A stretch of DNA of 30,036 nt from Halococcaceae archaeon (lineage in GTDB: Archaea > Halobacteriota > Halobacteria > Halobacteriales > Halalkalicoccaceae), in contig SKWB01000178.1 of NCBI GenBank assembly GCA_007129135.1, positions 1 to 30,036 of the forward strand, written 5' to 3'. A program made the translations under genes and the position numbers. The stretch's first letter is position 1. Each line of letters begins with the position of its first letter. Below, one piece after another: positions 23,600 through 30,036 of this stretch. The notes beneath the pieces are model-generated. The model saw only the letters and a program-made list of their open reading frames with translations, made no database searches and had not been told where the DNA came from.

Positions 23600-24781
23600 A
23601 TGTCGAACGCTCTCAACTCGCTCGGTGAACACCACTCGATCCGCAGCCCGAACCGTATCAGCTACGGCTTCGGGACCGTCTCGGAACTCGGTACCTACGC
23701 GGAGGAAGGGGGCCTCGAATCCGCGCTGCTCGTCACGGACGCCGACATCGTCGCCGCGGGCGTCACCGATCCGGTCGTCGACGCGCTCGAGCGTGCCGGG
23801 GTCGCCGTCGACCTGTTCGACAGGGTGAAACCGGAGCCCAAGCTGTCGATGGTCGCGGACGGGGTGGAGACGCTCCGCGGCGGCGAGTACGACTTCGTCG
23901 TCGGCGTCGGCGGCGGGAGCGCCCTCGACACCGCGAAGCTCGTTTCGGTGGTCGCCGAGCACGACGTCGAGCCCGCCGACACCCTCGGTATGGGGAACGC
24001 ACCGGGGCCGGGACTGCCCCTCGGGCTGGTCCCGACGACCGCCGGCACGGGGAGCGAGGTGACGCACATCGGGGTCTTCACCGACGACGACGGCATGAAG
24101 CGGGTCGTCTACGACGACCACCTCTTCGCGGACGTCGTCGCCGTCGACCCGGCGCTCACCGCGTCCCTGCCGAAGCGGGTCGCCGCGGCGACCGGCCTCG
24201 ACGCGCTCACGCACGCGATCGAGAGCTACACGAGCGTCCTCCGGACGCCCTACACCGACGTGCTGGCGCGGGACGCTATCGAGCGCATCGGCGCGAACCT
24301 CAGGGGGGCAGTCCACCAGAGCGAACACAACGACCGGGCGCGCTACGAGATGCTGCTCGCGTCGACGATCGCCGGCCAGGCGTTCGTCAACTCGGGGCTC
24401 GGCGCGGTTCACGCGCTGACCTACCCGATCGGGATCGAGTTCGGCGTCGGCCACGGCGAGGCGAACGCGATGGTGCTCCCGCACGTGATGGCGTACAACG
24501 TCCCCGCCGAACCCGAGCGCTACGCGGAGGTCGCCGCACTCCTCGACCCGGACGTGTCGGGCACGGCCCGCGAGAGGGCCGAAGCGGGCGTCGAAGCGGT
24601 CTTCTCGCTGACCGAGGACGTCGGGATCCCGACGTCGATCGGCCACCTCGGCGAGATCGATCGGGAGACGCTCGAACGGTTCGCCGACGTCGCGTTCGAG
24701 TACTCGCGACACAACATCGACCGGAACCCGCGCTCGCTCGGCCGCGAGGACGTGATCGAGATCTACCGCTCCGCGAGGTAA
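23600..24781 (+). CDS. Iron-containing alcohol dehydrogenase
   Basis: A 393-residue member of the Fe-dependent (group III) alcohol dehydrogenases. The dinucleotide-binding GVGGGSALDTAK is at residues 102-113, and PTTAGTGSEVT is the usual following signature. Iron ligands are Asp201 and His205 (DALTHAIESY), His271 (HALTYPIG) and His285 (GHGEANA). Relatives reduce or oxidise lactaldehyde, hydroxyacids, maleylacetate and sugar-derived aldehydes. Here it could act on a keto- or aldehyde acid in the uronate route, but nothing fixes the substrate. ATG 23600 is preferred over GTG 23585 because a GTATTGA element at 23571-23577 lies about 25 bases upstream. It is preceded by uxuA, 105 bases away, on the same strand. 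Confidence 0.92.
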   Translation: MSNALNSLGEHHSIRSPNRISYGFGTVSELGTYAEEGGLESALLVTDADIVAAGVTDPVVDALERAGVAVDLFDRVKPEPKLSMVADGVETLRGGEYDFVVGVGGGSALDTAKLVSVVAEHDVEPADTLGMGNAPGPGLPLGLVPTTAGTGSEVTHIGVFTDDDGMKRVVYDDHLFADVVAVDPALTASLPKRVAAATGLDALTHAIESYTSVLRTPYTDVLARDAIERIGANLRGAVHQSEHNDRARYEMLLASTIAGQAFVNSGLGAVHALTYPIGIEFGVGHGEANAMVLPHVMAYNVPAEPERYAEVAALLDPDVSGTARERAEAGVEAVFSLTEDVGIPTSIGHLGEIDRETLERFADVAFEYSRHNIDRNPRSLGREDVIEIYRSAR

Positions 24782-24938
24782 TCCGCCCGACTGAACGGCC
24801 CGAGCCCGCCGGCAGAAGTCGTTCACCGAGACGTCCGAACAGGTCGTCGACGAACCGGGGGCAGTTATTTGCGAACTGGCTTCGAAGGGCGGAGCGATGA
24901 GGCAAACTCGATCGAATCGGAACGAGCGACGGGCAGAG

Positions 24939-24954
24939 CTACCGGCACCGGTAG
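24939..24954. promoter_or_regulatory. Perfect palindrome upstream of the Gfo/Idh/MocA gene
   Basis: CTACCGG-CA-CCGGTAG is a seven-base perfect inverted repeat with a two-base centre, 25 bases before the GTG start at 24980. A TATA-like AGTTATTTG lies at 24863-24871, so the palindrome would fall in the transcribed leader. It could act as an operator or as a short hairpin close to the start codon. I did not see a second copy near another promoter. Confidence 0.4.
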
Positions 24955-24979
24955 AGAGGCCGGGGGGCGCGATCGACCG

Positions 24980-26077
24980 GTGAGCTATCGGGCAGGGATC
25001 GTCGGGACGGGCGGTATAGCCGGGATGGGTATCCTGGGAATGCACGACGCCGAGGAGATCGGACGGAAGCGGGTCGAGGCGAGTCACGCGGGCGGCTACG
25101 ACGGGACCGAGGGGATCGAACTCGTCGCGGTCGCGGACGTCGACGGGGAGAAGTTAGAGCGCTTCGGCGAGCAGTGGGGGATCCCCGAAGAGCGCCGGTA
25201 CGTCGGTCACGAGGCGATGCTCGAGCGGGAGGACCTCGACGTCGTCTCGGTCTGTACGCCGTCGTACCTCCACCACGAGCACGTCGTCGACACCGCCGAG
25301 TCGGCGGCAGACCCCTCGGTCATCTGGTGTGAGAAACCGATCGCCTCACGGCCGACGGACGCCCGCGAGATGATCGACGTCTGCGACCGGACCGACACCG
25401 AACTCCTCGTCAACCACTCGTTTCGGTTCACCGACAAGCTCCGGACGCTCCGGTCGCTCGTCCAGGAGGAGGGGATCCTCGGCGAGGTGCGGTCCGTGAG
25501 CTCGCAGTTCCGGATGGAGCTACTCAGGAACTCGACGCACCTGATCGACACCCTGGTCTACCTGCTCGACGCGAGGGCGGCGTTCGTCTCCGGCTACATC
25601 ACGGGCGAGAACGAGGCGGTCGACTCGCTCGGGGTGGGGGAGACGGTCGACGACGCCGGCGGCGGCGGCTTCGTCGTGATGGACGACGGGACGTTCGTCA
25701 CGATCGACTGCACGCTCCCCCGGGGGATCTCGTCGATGACGTTCCAGTTCGTCGGCACGGGGGGCAAACTCTACATGAACAACGACGACGGCGAGTGGCG
25801 CTACTGGCGGCTCGTCGAGGGCGAGCACGTAGAGGAGCCGCTCCCGGGGATCGAGGGCGCGTGGACGTGGGAGGAGGACTACCAGGGGGCGTTCGTCAAC
25901 GCCGCCTCCCACGTCGTCGACCTGCTGGAGGGGCGAGCGCAGAACCGGTCGCCCGGCGTCGAGGCGGCGCGGTCGCTCGAGATCATCGTGGGGTTCTACC
26001 TCGCACACCACACGGGCGGCCGGGTCGAGATCCCGCTCGACCGGGTGCTCGAGGACGTGGGGATCACCTCCTGGTGA
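24980..26077 (+). CDS. Gfo/Idh/MocA-family oxidoreductase
   Basis: A 365-residue NAD(P)-dependent sugar or inositol-type oxidoreductase. The Rossmann domain begins at the start codon with GIVGTGGIAGMG. VADVD (51-55) closes the second strand, VCTPSYLHHEH follows, and CEKPIA (117-122) provides the conserved EKP lysine. The C-terminal domain contains STHLIDTLVYL with the usual H-x2-D pair (His187, Asp190). The start is taken as GTG 24980 because the truncated copy at 16796 has ATG at exactly the same point, and the stretch before it is low-complexity and uncharacteristic. Possible roles are fructuronate/tagaturonate-type reduction or oxidation of a sugar acid. It follows the iron alcohol dehydrogenase by 198 bases. 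Confidence 0.9.
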   Translation: MSYRAGIVGTGGIAGMGILGMHDAEEIGRKRVEASHAGGYDGTEGIELVAVADVDGEKLERFGEQWGIPEERRYVGHEAMLEREDLDVVSVCTPSYLHHEHVVDTAESAADPSVIWCEKPIASRPTDAREMIDVCDRTDTELLVNHSFRFTDKLRTLRSLVQEEGILGEVRSVSSQFRMELLRNSTHLIDTLVYLLDARAAFVSGYITGENEAVDSLGVGETVDDAGGGGFVVMDDGTFVTIDCTLPRGISSMTFQFVGTGGKLYMNNDDGEWRYWRLVEGEHVEEPLPGIEGAWTWEEDYQGAFVNAASHVVDLLEGRAQNRSPGVEAARSLEIIVGFYLAHHTGGRVEIPLDRVLEDVGITSW

Positions 26078-26168
26078 CGGCAGACCGGGAACCGAGGCCG
26101 CCGTAGATCGGTCTTCCTCGTCCGATACCGAAAGAGGTCTATGACTGAGCGACCACCTCGCGAGCGCA

Positions 26169-27620
26169 ATGACCGACACGTACCTGAACTTCGTCGGCGG
26201 CGAGTGGACGCCCTCGAGCACGGGCGAGACGTTCGAGAACCGGAACCCGGCCGACAGGGACGATCTCGTCGGTACGTTCCAGCGGTCGGGGAGCGAGGAC
26301 GCCGAGGCCGCGATCGCGGCGGCGGCCGACGCGGCCGACTCGTGGGCCAGGACCCCGGCTCCCGAGCGCGGCGGGATACTCCGGGAGGCCTCGCGTCGGC
26401 TCGAAGCGCGCGAGGAGGAGGCGACGACGGCGCTCGTCCGCGAGGAGGGGAAGACCGAAGCCGAGGCCGCGGGCGAGGTGGGCCGAGCGATCGACATCCT
26501 CGCGTACTACGGCGAGAAGGCCGCCGACCTGGGCGGGACGGTGAAGTCCGCCAGCAGCCCGGAGACCCACCTCTACACGGTCGACGAGCCGCTGGGTGTC
26601 GCGGCGCTGATCACGCCGTGGAACTACCCGATCGCGATCCCGGCGTGGAAGCTCGCCCCGGCGCTGGCGACGGGCAACGCCGTCGTCTTCAAGCCGGCCT
26701 CGCTGGCGCCGAACGTCGCCCGCATCCTCGTCGAGTGTCTCGAGGAGGCGGGCCTGCCGGCCGGCGTCTGTAACTACGTGACGGGCCCCGGGAGCAGCGT
26801 CGGTGAGACGTTCGCCACCCACGAAGAGGTCGACGCCGTCTCGTTCACCGGCAGCGCCCGCGTCGGGAACACGGTCTACGAGGGGGCGACCGAGGACCAG
26901 AAACGCGTCCAGCTCGAGATGGGCGGGAAGAACCCGGTCGTCGTGAGTTCGACCGCCGACGTCGAGAAAGCGGCCGAGATCGCCGCCGACGGCGCGTTCG
27001 GCGTCACCGGACAGGCGTGTACCGCGACTTCGCGTGCGATCGTCCACGAGTCGCTCCACGACGAGTTCGTCGCGGCGGTCGTCGAGCGCGCGGAGTCCCT
27101 GACGATCGGAGAGGGCCTGGCCGACGTGGACGTCGGGCCGCACGTGAGCGAGGACGAACTGGAGAGCACGCTCGAGTACGTCGACGTCGGGGAACGCGAG
27201 GGCGCGACGCTCGAGACGGGCGGCGAACGGCTCACCGACGGCGAGTACGCCACCGGCTACTTCGTCGAGCCGGCGGTGTTCTCGGGCGTCGAACCCGGGA
27301 TGCGGATCGCCCAGGAGGAGATATTCGGCCCGGTGCTGAGCGTCATCCCGGCGGCCGACTTCGAGGAGGCGATCGAGATCGCCAACGACGTCGAGTACGG
27401 GCTCTCGGCGAGCGTCGTCACCGAGGACCTCTCCGAGGCGAACCGGTTCGCCGACGAGATCGACGCCGGCGTGGTGAAGGTCAACCAGAAGACGACCGGC
27501 CTCGAACTCCACGTCCCGTTCGGCGGGATGAAGGCCTCCTCGAGCGAGACCTATCGGGAACAGGGCGACGCCGGTCTCGACTTCTTCACGATCAGCAAGA
27601 CGGTTTACGTGGGCTACTGA
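26169..27620 (+). CDS. Aldehyde dehydrogenase, possible 2-oxoglutarate semialdehyde dehydrogenase
   Basis: A 483-residue NAD(P)-dependent aldehyde dehydrogenase of normal family length. Visible active-site parts are Asn152 (PWNYPIAIP), Lys175 (VVFKPAS), FTGSARVG (226-233), the general base Glu250 (LEMGGKNP) and the nucleophile Cys284 (GQACTATSR). The EEIFGPV segment is present near the C-terminus. In haloarchaeal pentose and uronate breakdown an enzyme of this type oxidises 2-oxoglutarate semialdehyde to 2-oxoglutarate. The FAH-fold enzyme at 17050 could make that substrate. Succinate semialdehyde or glycolaldehyde are alternatives. It lies 91 bases after the Gfo/Idh/MocA gene. ATG 26169 begins the standard N-terminal strand. 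Confidence 0.93.
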   Translation: MTDTYLNFVGGEWTPSSTGETFENRNPADRDDLVGTFQRSGSEDAEAAIAAAADAADSWARTPAPERGGILREASRRLEAREEEATTALVREEGKTEAEAAGEVGRAIDILAYYGEKAADLGGTVKSASSPETHLYTVDEPLGVAALITPWNYPIAIPAWKLAPALATGNAVVFKPASLAPNVARILVECLEEAGLPAGVCNYVTGPGSSVGETFATHEEVDAVSFTGSARVGNTVYEGATEDQKRVQLEMGGKNPVVVSSTADVEKAAEIAADGAFGVTGQACTATSRAIVHESLHDEFVAAVVERAESLTIGEGLADVDVGPHVSEDELESTLEYVDVGEREGATLETGGERLTDGEYATGYFVEPAVFSGVEPGMRIAQEEIFGPVLSVIPAADFEEAIEIANDVEYGLSASVVTEDLSEANRFADEIDAGVVKVNQKTTGLELHVPFGGMKASSSETYREQGDAGLDFFTISKTVYVGY

Positions 27621-27644
27621 TCCCGGACACGCGGTCGGGGGAAG

Positions 27645-27652
27645 CTTTATTC
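27645..27652 (+). promoter_or_regulatory. TATA-like element of the lutC-lutB operon
   Basis: CTTTATTC stands out in GC-rich DNA in the 131-base gap after the aldehyde dehydrogenase gene, about 100 bases before the ATG at 27752. Transcription starting 25-30 bases on would give a leader near 75 bases. No other promoter-like element was seen in the gap. Confidence 0.4.
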
Positions 27653-27751
27653 CGGTCCGATCCCGACCCGCTACGCAGATACCGTGACCCTCTCACACAC
27701 GACGCGGACGGACGGGCAGCCGACCGAACGTCCGACGGCGGGTGCCGGACG

Positions 27752-28279
27752 ATGAGTTCGACCCGGGAGACCGACCGGGACCGAGCCCTCCTCGACGAGT
27801 TCCTCGAGAACCTCTCTCGCCACGCGGTGACGGCCGAGGTGGTCGACCGGGCCGACGCGAGCGCGGCGATCGAGTCCGAACTGGTCGGCGCCGCCGTCGG
27901 CACCGAGGCGGCGTTCGAGGGGATCGACCCCCCCGGGAGGGTGACGCTCGATCCGACCGTCGAGGAGATCACGGGCGCCGACACGGGCGTCACCGTCGGG
28001 ATCATGGGGGTCGCGGCCTACGGCAGCGTCGTCGTTCCCTCCACCGAGGCCTGGGACGGCCCGGTGAGCCTCTATCCGCCGAGACACGTCGCCGTCCTAC
28101 GCCGGGACGACGTCGTCCCGGACATGGCGAGTGCGCTCTCCCGGCTCTCGGAGCGGTTCGAGGCGGGGGCGAACGACGTCGTCTTCGTCACGGGCCGGAG
28201 TTCGACCGGCGACATGGGGGCGTCGGTCGTCGGCGTCCACGGCCCCTCGGAGATGCACGTGGTGGTGGTCGACGGATGA
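27752..28279 (+). CDS. lutC: LUD-domain protein, LutC-like
   Basis: A 175-residue LUD-domain protein related to LutC/YkgG, the small component of the LutABC L-lactate oxidation complex. The end of the domain reads VFVTGRSSTGDMGASVVGVHGPSEMHVVVVD, here split as VFVTGRSSTGD and VHGPSEMHVVVVD. That pattern is diagnostic for the family. IMGVAAYGSVVVPS corresponds to the conserved strand before it. Its stop overlaps the start of the iron-sulfur protein by four bases (ATGA), so the two are co-translated. In this island it may oxidise lactate or another 2-hydroxy acid left after sugar-acid cleavage; that is inference. ATG 27752 gives the normal LutC N-terminus. Confidence 0.9.
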   Translation: MSSTRETDRDRALLDEFLENLSRHAVTAEVVDRADASAAIESELVGAAVGTEAAFEGIDPPGRVTLDPTVEEITGADTGVTVGIMGVAAYGSVVVPSTEAWDGPVSLYPPRHVAVLRRDDVVPDMASALSRLSERFEAGANDVVFVTGRSSTGDMGASVVGVHGPSEMHVVVVDG

Positions 28280-30036
28280 CCGCTGACGCGAGGGGGGCGA
28301 AACGAGAACGGATCAGGCGACTCATCGAGAGCGAGGGGGAGACGGTCGCGGAGAACACCCGCCACCTCAACGAGAACAGGTACGCGGCGTTCGAGGAGCT
28401 GGGGGAGGCCCACGAGGGGCTCCGGACGCAGGCTCGAGCGCTGAAGGAGGAGTCGATCGAACGGCTCCCGGAGCTGATCGAGACGCTGACCGAGAGCGTC
28501 GAGGGGAACGGCGGCGAGGTCTACGTCGCCCGCGACGCGGCCGACGCGAACGAGTACGTCCGGTCGGTCTGTCGCGATGCCGGGGCGGAGCTCGTCGTCA
28601 AGAGCAAGTCGATGACGACCGAGGAGATCGAGGTCAACGAGGCGCTCGAGTCGATCGGCTGTGAGGTCGTCGAGACGGACCTGGGCGAGCTGGTTATCCA
28701 GATCGCCGGGGAGTCGCCCTCGCACATCGTCGGGCCGAGCCTGCACAAGTCGACCGAGGAGATCGCGGCCCTGTTCAACGACCAGTTCGACCTCGACGAG
28801 CCACTCGAGACGCCCCAGGAGCTGACTGCGTTCGCCCGGGACCACCTCGTGGAGAAGTTCAGACAGGCGGACGTCGGGATGACCGGCGCGAACTTCGTGG
28901 TCGCCGAGACCGGCTCGATCGCGCTCATCACGAACGAGGGCAACGCCCGGAAGACCGTCGAGGCGACGGACACGCACATCGCGGTCGCCGGCGTCGAGAA
29001 GGTGATCCCGACGCTCTCGGACCTGGGGCCGTTCCTCGAACTCGTCGCCCGCTCGGCGACCGGCGAGTCGCTCTCGTCGTACACGTCGGTCTTCTCGCCA
29101 CCGATCGCGACGCCCTCGTTCGACGGGGACGAGCGGTCGTTCCACCTGGTGCTGATCGACAACGGCCGGATGGCGATGCGCGAGGACAGCGAGTTGCGCG
29201 AGACGCTCTACTGCGTGCGCTGTTCGGCCTGTCTCAACTCCTGTGCGAACTTCCAGAGCGTCGGCGGTCACGCCTTCGGCGGCGAGACCTACACCGGCGG
29301 GATCGGGACGGGCTGGGAGGCGGGCGTCCACGGGCTCGACTCGGCAGCCGGGTTCAACGACCTCTGTACGGGCTGTTCGCGCTGTGTCAACCAGTGCCCG
29401 GTGAAGATCGACATCCCGTGGATCAACGAGGTCGTGCGGGATCGGATCAACCGCGGGGCCGACCCCGGTCGGTTCGACTTCGTCTTCGAGGGGCTCGTCC
29501 CCGACGAGGAGCCGGCGGGTCTGGACCTGCAGAAACGCTTCTTCGGCAACTTCGAGACGGTCGCGAAACTGGGGAGCGCGACGGCGCCCGTCTCGAACTG
29601 GCTCGCGAACATCCCCCCGAGTCGGTGGGCACTCGACCGGTTCGTCGGCGTCGAGCCCGAGCGCGACCTCCCCGCGTTCCGGCGGGAGACGCTCCGGAAC
29701 TGGTTCGAGGCACGCGAGCCCGAGAACGCCGAAGAGCCCGTTCGTCGCGCCGTCCTCTACCCCGACCTCTACACGAACTACATCGAGACCGACCGCGGGA
29801 AGGCCGCGGTCGAGGCGCTCGAGGCGCTCGGCTGCGAGGTCGTCGTCCCGGCGGTCCCCTCCACCGGGCGCGCGCCGCTCTCCCAGGGGATGATCGAGAC
29901 GGCGAGGGGGAAGGCAGAGGACGCCGCGAAGGTCCTCGAACCATATGTTGAAAACGGGTGGGACGTCGTGGTCGTCGAGCCGAGCGACCTGGCGATGTTC
30001 CGACGCGACAACGAGCACCTGCTCCCGGCCGAGCGC
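28276..30036 (+). CDS. lutB: LutB-like iron-sulfur protein with LUD, 2x[4Fe-4S] and C-terminal CCG-like domain (C-terminus beyond window)
   Basis: 587 codons are visible; the gene runs off the window. Residues about 60-290 form a LUD domain (GMTGANFVVAETGSIALITN at 201-220 is typical of LutB). Two ferredoxin-like clusters follow: Cys313, 316, 319, 323 and Cys364, 367, 370, 374 (CTGCSRCVNQCP). After about residue 490 there is an extra region resembling the cysteine-rich domain of LutA/GlpC-type proteins (VLYPDLYTNYIETDRGKAA, then TGRAPLSQGM). Bacteria encode this region as a separate protein. In this copy the cysteines expected at the PDxxTNY, CCGR and EPSC positions are replaced (Leu498, Ser529-Thr530, Asp571). 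Role: electron transfer for lactate-type oxidation, coupled to lutC by a four-base overlap. Confidence 0.9.
   Translation, partial: MTADARGAKRERIRRLIESEGETVAENTRHLNENRYAAFEELGEAHEGLRTQARALKEESIERLPELIETLTESVEGNGGEVYVARDAADANEYVRSVCRDAGAELVVKSKSMTTEEIEVNEALESIGCEVVETDLGELVIQIAGESPSHIVGPSLHKSTEEIAALFNDQFDLDEPLETPQELTAFARDHLVEKFRQADVGMTGANFVVAETGSIALITNEGNARKTVEATDTHIAVAGVEKVIPTLSDLGPFLELVARSATGESLSSYTSVFSPPIATPSFDGDERSFHLVLIDNGRMAMREDSELRETLYCVRCSACLNSCANFQSVGGHAFGGETYTGGIGTGWEAGVHGLDSAAGFNDLCTGCSRCVNQCPVKIDIPWINEVVRDRINRGADPGRFDFVFEGLVPDEEPAGLDLQKRFFGNFETVAKLGSATAPVSNWLANIPPSRWALDRFVGVEPERDLPAFRRETLRNWFEAREPENAEEPVRRAVLYPDLYTNYIETDRGKAAVEALEALGCEVVVPAVPSTGRAPLSQGMIETARGKAEDAAKVLEPYVENGWDVVVVEPSDLAMFRRDNEHLLPAER

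Noticed and set aside
24869..24979. An upstream TTG start extending the Gfo/Idh/MocA protein by 37 residues
   Set aside because: The extension is low-complexity. The truncated paralogue at 16796 starts exactly at the equivalent of GTG 24980, and the Rossmann strand begins there.
23519..25087. A 522-codon minus-strand frame opposite the iron alcohol dehydrogenase
   Set aside because: It is the shadow of a well-supported gene on the other strand, with repetitive arginine- and aspartate-rich translation and no motif.
28072..30018. A 648-codon open frame on the minus strand opposite lutB
   Set aside because: It is antisense to a protein with clear LUD and ferredoxin motifs. Long antisense frames are common in GC-rich haloarchaeal DNA, and its translation shows no domain.

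Overview
The window looks like a chromosome or megaplasmid segment from a haloarchaeon (class Halobacteria). The DNA is strongly GC-rich and the predicted proteins are very acidic. Both transporter solute-binding proteins carry twin-arginine lipoprotein signals followed by Asp/Glu-rich linkers. Several genes have an AT-rich TATA-like element about 25-30 bases before the start codon, as in leaderless archaeal transcription. I see no rRNA, tRNA, CRISPR array or intact insertion sequence. Genus cannot be decided from the sequence alone.

Layout. 1-4953: an oligopeptide/oligosaccharide-type ABC transporter, with dppD-dppC-dppB on the minus strand divergent from the binding protein on the plus strand. 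5066-7496: two convergent enolase-superfamily acid-sugar dehydratases. 7778-9377: two tandem paralogous IclR regulators. 9494-10969: a DJ-1/PfpI protein and a short-chain dehydrogenase. 11111-12950: an UlaG-like metallo-hydrolase and an SMP-30 type lactonase. 12979-13905: a uronate-dehydrogenase-like SDR. 14109-16773: a translationally coupled triplet of altronate/galactarate dehydratase (UxaA family) subunits, followed by a 5' stump of a Gfo/Idh/MocA oxidoreductase. 17050-17778: a fumarylacetoacetase-fold enzyme. 18168-21168: a complete TRAP transporter (dctM, dctQ, dctP). 21312-22394: a third enolase-superfamily dehydratase. 22532-27620: a compact mannonate dehydratase, an iron alcohol dehydrogenase, a full-length Gfo/Idh/MocA oxidoreductase and an aldehyde dehydrogenase. 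27752 to the end: a LutC/LutB-type lactate-oxidation pair, the second cut by the window edge.

Together this reads as an accessory catabolic island for uronates and the aldonic/aldaric acids derived from them. Two transport systems could import substrate. The uronate-dehydrogenase-like enzyme and lactonase could oxidise uronate to an aldarate. The UxaA-family and enolase-family dehydratases could make 2-keto-3-deoxy acids. The FAH-fold enzyme and the aldehyde dehydrogenase could finish to 2-oxoglutarate through its semialdehyde. UxuA plus one of the reductases offers a parallel isomerase-type route. Exact substrates are inference.

The most unusual observations are four. The ABC binding protein appears circularly permuted: its normal C-terminal part precedes its normal N-terminal part. 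The UxaA catalytic domain is present as two coupled paralogues, each retaining only the conserved cysteine motifs that the other has lost. The LutB protein carries a C-terminal cysteine-rich-type domain without its cysteines. A 22-codon oxidoreductase stump marks a rearrangement. A repeated GTTC-N9-GAAC palindrome next to the iclR genes is a candidate operator.
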